From assembly GCA_016931895.1 (NCBI GenBank), contig JAFGDY010000208.1:1-64000 (forward strand): a DNA stretch of 64,000 bases, in the 5' to 3' direction. Each line of letters begins with the position of its first letter. The first letter of the stretch is position 1. The notes below the pieces were generated by a model. That model saw only the letters and a list, made by a program, of their open reading frames with translations, was not told where the DNA came from and made no database searches. The stretch comes from Anaerolineae bacterium (lineage in GTDB: Bacteria; Chloroflexota; Anaerolineae; 4572-78; J111). Positions 60,623-64,000 of this stretch are shown here, piece by piece. The position numbers and the translations under genes are program-made.

Positions 60623-60655
60623 ATGTTTGGGCTGCGCCAACAACTTGGCGTTTGA
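60623..60655 (+). CDS. 10-residue leader peptide (uORF) with internal hairpin
   Basis: ATG at 60623 with TTTGGAGG about eight bases upstream encodes MFGLRQQLGV and a TGA stop, 24 bases before the ATG of the lipoprotein gene. Inside it, CGCCAA-CAAC-TTGGCG (60635-60650) forms a perfect 6-bp hairpin. A strong ribosome site on such a short frame suggests a leader that controls the downstream gene. It could also be chance. Confidence 0.4.
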   Translation: MFGLRQQLGV

Positions 60656-60678
60656 GCGTTTAGCAATGGGGAGGAAAA

Positions 60679-61935
60679 ATGTTGCTCAAAAATCTAGCAG
60701 TACTCCTAAAAAACAAAATTTGGATAGGCGGTCTGGCCGCTCTGCTGGTTCTCCTGCCCGGCTGTGCTGGACTGGCCTCGCTGCCTGAAGCAACGCCGGT
60801 GGTTGAGGCGGTCACCGTCAAATTTGCCTACGACGAAGATGTGGTGCATCCGGGTTACTACGAAGATTTGGCCGAGGTGTTCCACGAACGTTATCCCAAT
60901 GTAACCGTAGAACTTCTCCCGGCGGGTTGGGAACAAGATTGGGACGTTGTGGCCGATCCTGAGCTTTGGATTGCCCGGATGCAACGCAGCAAACGCATCA
61001 CGAGCCTGAATTCATTCATCGAGCAAGATGAAACCTTTGACCTGCCCGACTTTTACCCGACCTCCCTGGAATTTTTCACCATCGAGGGGGAAGTGATGGC
61101 TATTCCTGCCGGCACCGACATCCTGGTGATGTACTACAACCGGGACCTTTTTGACCAATACGACGTCCCCTACCCGGAACTAGATTGGACCTGGAACGAT
61201 TTTTTGAGCCGGGCCATAGCCTTGCGCGACCCCGGGGTCGGCATCTACGGGTATGCGCCTCAGGAAGATTATCTTGACTCCCTGAACTACGTTTACCAGC
61301 ACGGGGGCAAAATCTTTGACGACCTGCAAAATCCCACCCGTTCCACCTTTGACGATCCCTTGACCATCGAGGCCCTGGAATGGTACGCCGATTTACTCCA
61401 CCAACACAACGTGGCCCCTACCCCCGCCCAGGTAAGTGAATTTGGTTCAGGCCTGACCAATCCTGCGATCAGTTTTACTTTGGGCAAAGCCGGCATGTAC
61501 GCCGGCAGTCTATCCGACCAGGGGGGCGTTTCGTTTGCGCAGTGGAAATTCCGTTGGGGCATAGCGCCTTTGCCCCACGATGCCCAATTTGTTACGGGAT
61601 CCCGGGGATGGGGTTACGGCATCAGCAGTGACACGCCAATTCCCCAGGCCGCCTGGCAGTGGGTGGTTTTTCTCAGCCGGCAAAGACCCAGCCGCCTGGT
61701 CCCGGCCCGCCGGTCGTTGGCCGAGGCTGAAGAATACAAAGAATCGGTAGTAGACTACATAGCTATCCAGACCACCCTGGAGCAAGCGCAGCTCGTCCCC
61801 TACATATCGTTATGGACAGAACCGGAACTTAGTTCTAAACGTTGGCCCCTGGAAAATGCGCTGCGGCAAATTGTCCGGGGAGAGACCACCCCGCAAGAGG
61901 CTATGACGGCGGCTCAAGCCCAGGCTGAAAAGTAA
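60679..61935 (+). CDS. ABC transporter sugar-binding lipoprotein
   Basis: A 418-residue solute-binding protein of the carbohydrate family 1 type. A Sec-type lipoprotein signal (LLKNKIWIGGLAALLVLLPGC) has the lipobox LPGC|AG. The binding domain shows VTVKFAYDEDVVHPGYY, FHERYPNVTVELLPAGW, IPAGTDILVMYYNRDLFDQY, TWNDFLSRAIALRDPG and, near the end, GIAPLPHD. It differs from the window's left-end homologue by the Sec signal. The usual segment reporting DV-(S/A)-P-W-I is shortened (DVVADPELWIARMQR), so the N-lobe may be altered. No permease gene follows before uvrB. GGGGAGG precedes the ATG. Confidence 0.88.
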   Translation: MLLKNLAVLLKNKIWIGGLAALLVLLPGCAGLASLPEATPVVEAVTVKFAYDEDVVHPGYYEDLAEVFHERYPNVTVELLPAGWEQDWDVVADPELWIARMQRSKRITSLNSFIEQDETFDLPDFYPTSLEFFTIEGEVMAIPAGTDILVMYYNRDLFDQYDVPYPELDWTWNDFLSRAIALRDPGVGIYGYAPQEDYLDSLNYVYQHGGKIFDDLQNPTRSTFDDPLTIEALEWYADLLHQHNVAPTPAQVSEFGSGLTNPAISFTLGKAGMYAGSLSDQGGVSFAQWKFRWGIAPLPHDAQFVTGSRGWGYGISSDTPIPQAAWQWVVFLSRQRPSRLVPARRSLAEAEEYKESVVDYIAIQTTLEQAQLVPYISLWTEPELSSKRWPLENALRQIVRGETTPQEAMTAAQAQAEK

Positions 61936-62078
61936 ACCGCGTCACCGCTCCCTGCTCATACTTGACACAAGATGTCAGGAATCATCGGCTAAACTAGAGG
62001 CAACAGACTGGAGAGGAAAGAGGCCGGGAAAAGCTTCTCTTCCTCTCCCCTCTGAAACCTGTGAGAATGGAGTGCGTG
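61936..62078. other. Leader region of uvrB with hairpin
   Basis: A TTGACA (61962-61967) overlaps an inverted repeat TGACA-N5-TGTCA (61963-61977). Downstream is a hairpin GGAGAGGAAAGAG (62010-62022) / CTCTTCCTCTCC (62037-62048), 12 bases pairing with one bulge, then the ribosome site. The palindrome may be a regulatory site; no LexA box of a known type is recognised. Confidence 0.4.
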
Positions 62079-64000
62079 ATGCCTGATTTTCAGCTTGTGT
62101 CAGACTACCAAGCCACCGGCGACCAGCCCCCGGCCATTGCGGCCCTGGTGGCCGGACTCAACCGGGGCTGGCCGCATCAGGTGCTGCTGGGCGCCACCGG
62201 CACCGGCAAAACCTTTACCATCGCCAACGTAATTGCCCGGGTGCAGCGCCCCACCCTGATCCTGGCCCACAACAAAACCCTGGCCGCCCAACTCTACAGC
62301 GAATTTTCCGCTTTTTTCCCCCACAACGCCGTGGCCTACTTCGTCAGCTATTACGATTATTACCAGCCCGAAGCCTACATCCCCCGCACCGACACCTACA
62401 TCGAAAAAACCACCGAGATCAACGAAGAGATCGAACGCATGCGCCTGGCCGCTACCCAGGCCCTGGCCACCCGGCGCGATGTCATCGTGGTGGCCAGCGT
62501 CAGCGCCATCTACTCTTTAGGCGACCCGGAAAAGTATGATCAGGCCCACGTATCGTTTGAAACAGGCCAGGTTCGGCAGCGCGATAAAGTCCTGCGCCGT
62601 TTGATTGACATTTACTACGAGCGCAACAAGTTTGATCTGACCTACGGCACGTTCCGGGTGCGCGGCGACACCCTGGAAATCCGGCCCGCTTACAGCGACG
62701 CTCTTTACCGCGTTGAATTTTGGGGCGACGAAGTGGAACGGATCACCGAAATCCACTCCCTCACCGGCGAATTCATCCAGAGTATGAACAGCCTGACCAT
62801 TCACCCGGCCCGCCACTTTATCACCCCCGCCGAACGAATGGCCGAAATCCTCACCGCCATCGAGACGGAAATGGAAGAACGAGTCGCCCACCTGCGGGCC
62901 GGGAACAAACTGGTGGAAGCCCAACGCCTGGAGCAGCGCACCCGTTACGACTTGGAGATGCTGCGCGAATTAGGCTATTGCAGCGGCGCCGAAAACTACT
63001 CGCGCCACTTCTACGGCCGGGCGCCCGGCGACCCGCCCTGGACGCTCATTGATTATTTTCCCGATGATTTTCTGATGGTGGTGGATGAAAGCCACATGAC
63101 CCTGCCTCAAATTCGGGGCATGTACCACGGCGACCGGGCGCGCAAGCAGGTGTTGGTGGAACACGGCTTCCGCCTGCCCAGTTGCCTGGACAACCGGCCC
63201 CTCAAGTTTGAGGAATGGGCAGCGCGACTCTACCGGGTTATTTACACCTCGGCTACGCCCGGCCCCTATGAAACCACTCACGCTCAACAAACGGTTGAAC
63301 AGGTTATCCGCCCCACCGGTCTGCTTGACCCGGCCATTAGCGTCCGCCCGACTATGGGGCAAATTGATGACCTTACCCACGAAATCCAGCAGCGCGTAGA
63401 AAAAGGCCAGCGCGCCCTGGTGACCACGCTCACCAAACGGATGGCCGAAGACCTGGCCGACTACCTGGCCGACCTGGGCCTCAACGTGCATTACCTGCAC
63501 AGTGAGGTGGATACCTTTGAACGGGTAGAGATTTTACAAGACCTACGGGCCGGGGTATACGACGCCGTGGTGGGAATCAACCTACTGCGCGAAGGTCTGG
63601 ATTTGCCAGAAGTATCGTTGGTGGCGATTCTGGATGCCGACAAAGAGGGCTTTTTACGTTCCGAAACCGCCCTCATCCAGACCGTTGGCCGGGCCGCCCG
63701 CCACTTTGAGGGCACGGTTATTATGTACGCCGACAAAATAACCAACTCGATGCAACGGGCCATTGCCGAAACCAATCGCCGCCGCGATAAACAGATGGCC
63801 TACAATCAAGCCCACGGCATCACCCCCAGCAGCGTGGTCAAAGCAATCACGGAGATGCTGCCCCACGTAGCGGCCAACGGCAAAACCGAAACAACGCCGC
63901 TCAGGCCGGACGAGGCTAGGTTATCGCCGGATGAATATTTGGAAACTGTGGCCGGGTTAGAGGCTGAAATGAAAAAATTTGTCAAAGCTCTGGAGTTTGA
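62079..64000 (+). CDS. uvrB: Excinuclease ABC subunit B, C-terminus cut by window edge
   Basis: The DNA-damage verification helicase of nucleotide excision repair. The frame is open to position 64000 (640 residues of a usual 660-690). Motifs: GATGTGKT (Walker A), [27 protein letters not shown] (the beta-hairpin that clamps DNA), [22 protein letters not shown] (Walker B, DESH), [23 protein letters not shown] and QTVGRAARH. The ATG at 62079 has GGAG six bases upstream; an in-frame ATG at 62067 is possible but worse placed. The partial UVR motif ([19 protein letters not shown]) begins at the very end. Confidence 0.96.
   Translation, partial: MPDFQLVSDYQATGDQPPAIAALVAGLNRGWPHQVLLGATGTGKTFTIANVIARVQRPTLILAHNKTLAAQLYSEFSAFFPHNAVAYFVSYYDYYQPEAYIPRTDTYIEKTTEINEEIERMRLAATQALATRRDVIVVASVSAIYSLGDPEKYDQAHVSFETGQVRQRDKVLRRLIDIYYERNKFDLTYGTFRVRGDTLEIRPAYSDALYRVEFWGDEVERITEIHSLTGEFIQSMNSLTIHPARHFITPAERMAEILTAIETEMEERVAHLRAGNKLVEAQRLEQRTRYDLEMLRELGYCSGAENYSRHFYGRAPGDPPWTLIDYFPDDFLMVVDESHMTLPQIRGMYHGDRARKQVLVEHGFRLPSCLDNRPLKFEEWAARLYRVIYTSATPGPYETTHAQQTVEQVIRPTGLLDPAISVRPTMGQIDDLTHEIQQRVEKGQRALVTTLTKRMAEDLADYLADLGLNVHYLHSEVDTFERVEILQDLRAGVYDAVVGINLLREGLDLPEVSLVAILDADKEGFLRSETALIQTVGRAARHFEGTVIMYADKITNSMQRAIAETNRRRDKQMAYNQAHGITPSSVVKAITEMLPHVAANGKTETTPLRPDEARLSPDEYLETVAGLEAEMKKFVKALEF

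Noticed and set aside
1-64000. tRNA, rRNA or prophage regions
   Set aside because: I looked through the longer gaps for tRNA T-loop patterns and for integrase, terminase or capsid genes and saw none.

Overview
The window looks like a chromosomal segment of an uncultured or little-studied Chloroflexota bacterium, most likely Anaerolineae-like. This is inference from gene content: F420 genes (an F420-0:L-glutamate ligase and an NADPH:F420 reductase homologue), STAND/NB-ARC ATPases, an FHA-linked Ser/Thr kinase with a PP2C phosphatase, Uma2 nuclease, AddAB-type recombination helicases, a pentapeptide protein, many sugar-binding lipoproteins, and GTG/TTG starts with GGAGG-type ribosome sites. There is no rRNA, tRNA, CRISPR array, integrase or transposase gene that I can see. 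Both ends cut genes: a Tat-type sugar-binding lipoprotein at the left and uvrB at the right.

Layout. 1-8.4 kb: sugar-binding lipoprotein, a HTH/pseudo-kinase/receiver protein convergent with a hybrid histidine kinase, then a LarA-like protein coupled to an AmrS-type radical SAM enzyme, and a UPF0173 hydrolase. 8.5-18.2 kb: a DNA-repair block on the minus strand (SNF2/SWIM helicase, AddB, AddA). 18.5-20.7 kb: DUF364 protein, a phased cluster of four DnaA boxes, peptide deformylase and a methyltransferase. 20.7-32.7 kb: DMT exporter with Lrp regulator, a multidomain amidase, pentapeptide protein, beta-propeller lipoprotein, a zinc-finger membrane protein, galactose mutarotase and an orphan FtsX-type permease. 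32.8-38.1 kb: a compact overlapping trehalose operon (GH63-like hydrolase, OtsA, GT4, OtsB). 38.7-42.0 kb: complete succinate dehydrogenase operon sdhABCD with a terminator. 42.2-48.8 kb: signalling island (37-residue membrane peptide, operator-rich region, STAND protein, kinase, phosphatase, Uma2). 48.8-52.7 kb: membrane glycosyltransferase, then F420 genes and a methyltransferase. 53-59.4 kb: BioY, Clp ATPase with a degenerate first ATPase domain, PH-like membrane protein, HAD phosphatase, GH43 xylosidase, DinB protein. 59.6-64 kb: a TIM-barrel gene broken by a one-base G-tract frameshift, a second sugar-binding lipoprotein behind a 10-codon leader, and uvrB.

The intergenic DNA is unusually informative. 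Four gaps carry arrays of a degenerate 7-nt unit (GAC-N-AA-Y), three of them folding back as hairpins, and a fifth gap has a hairpin with the same 7-nt period but different sequence. Other hairpin families and a 200-bp MITE-like element with 14-bp terminal inverted repeats also sit only between genes. The four DnaA boxes near 19.3 kb, in the same orientation at exactly 21-bp steps, are the strongest single non-coding signal.
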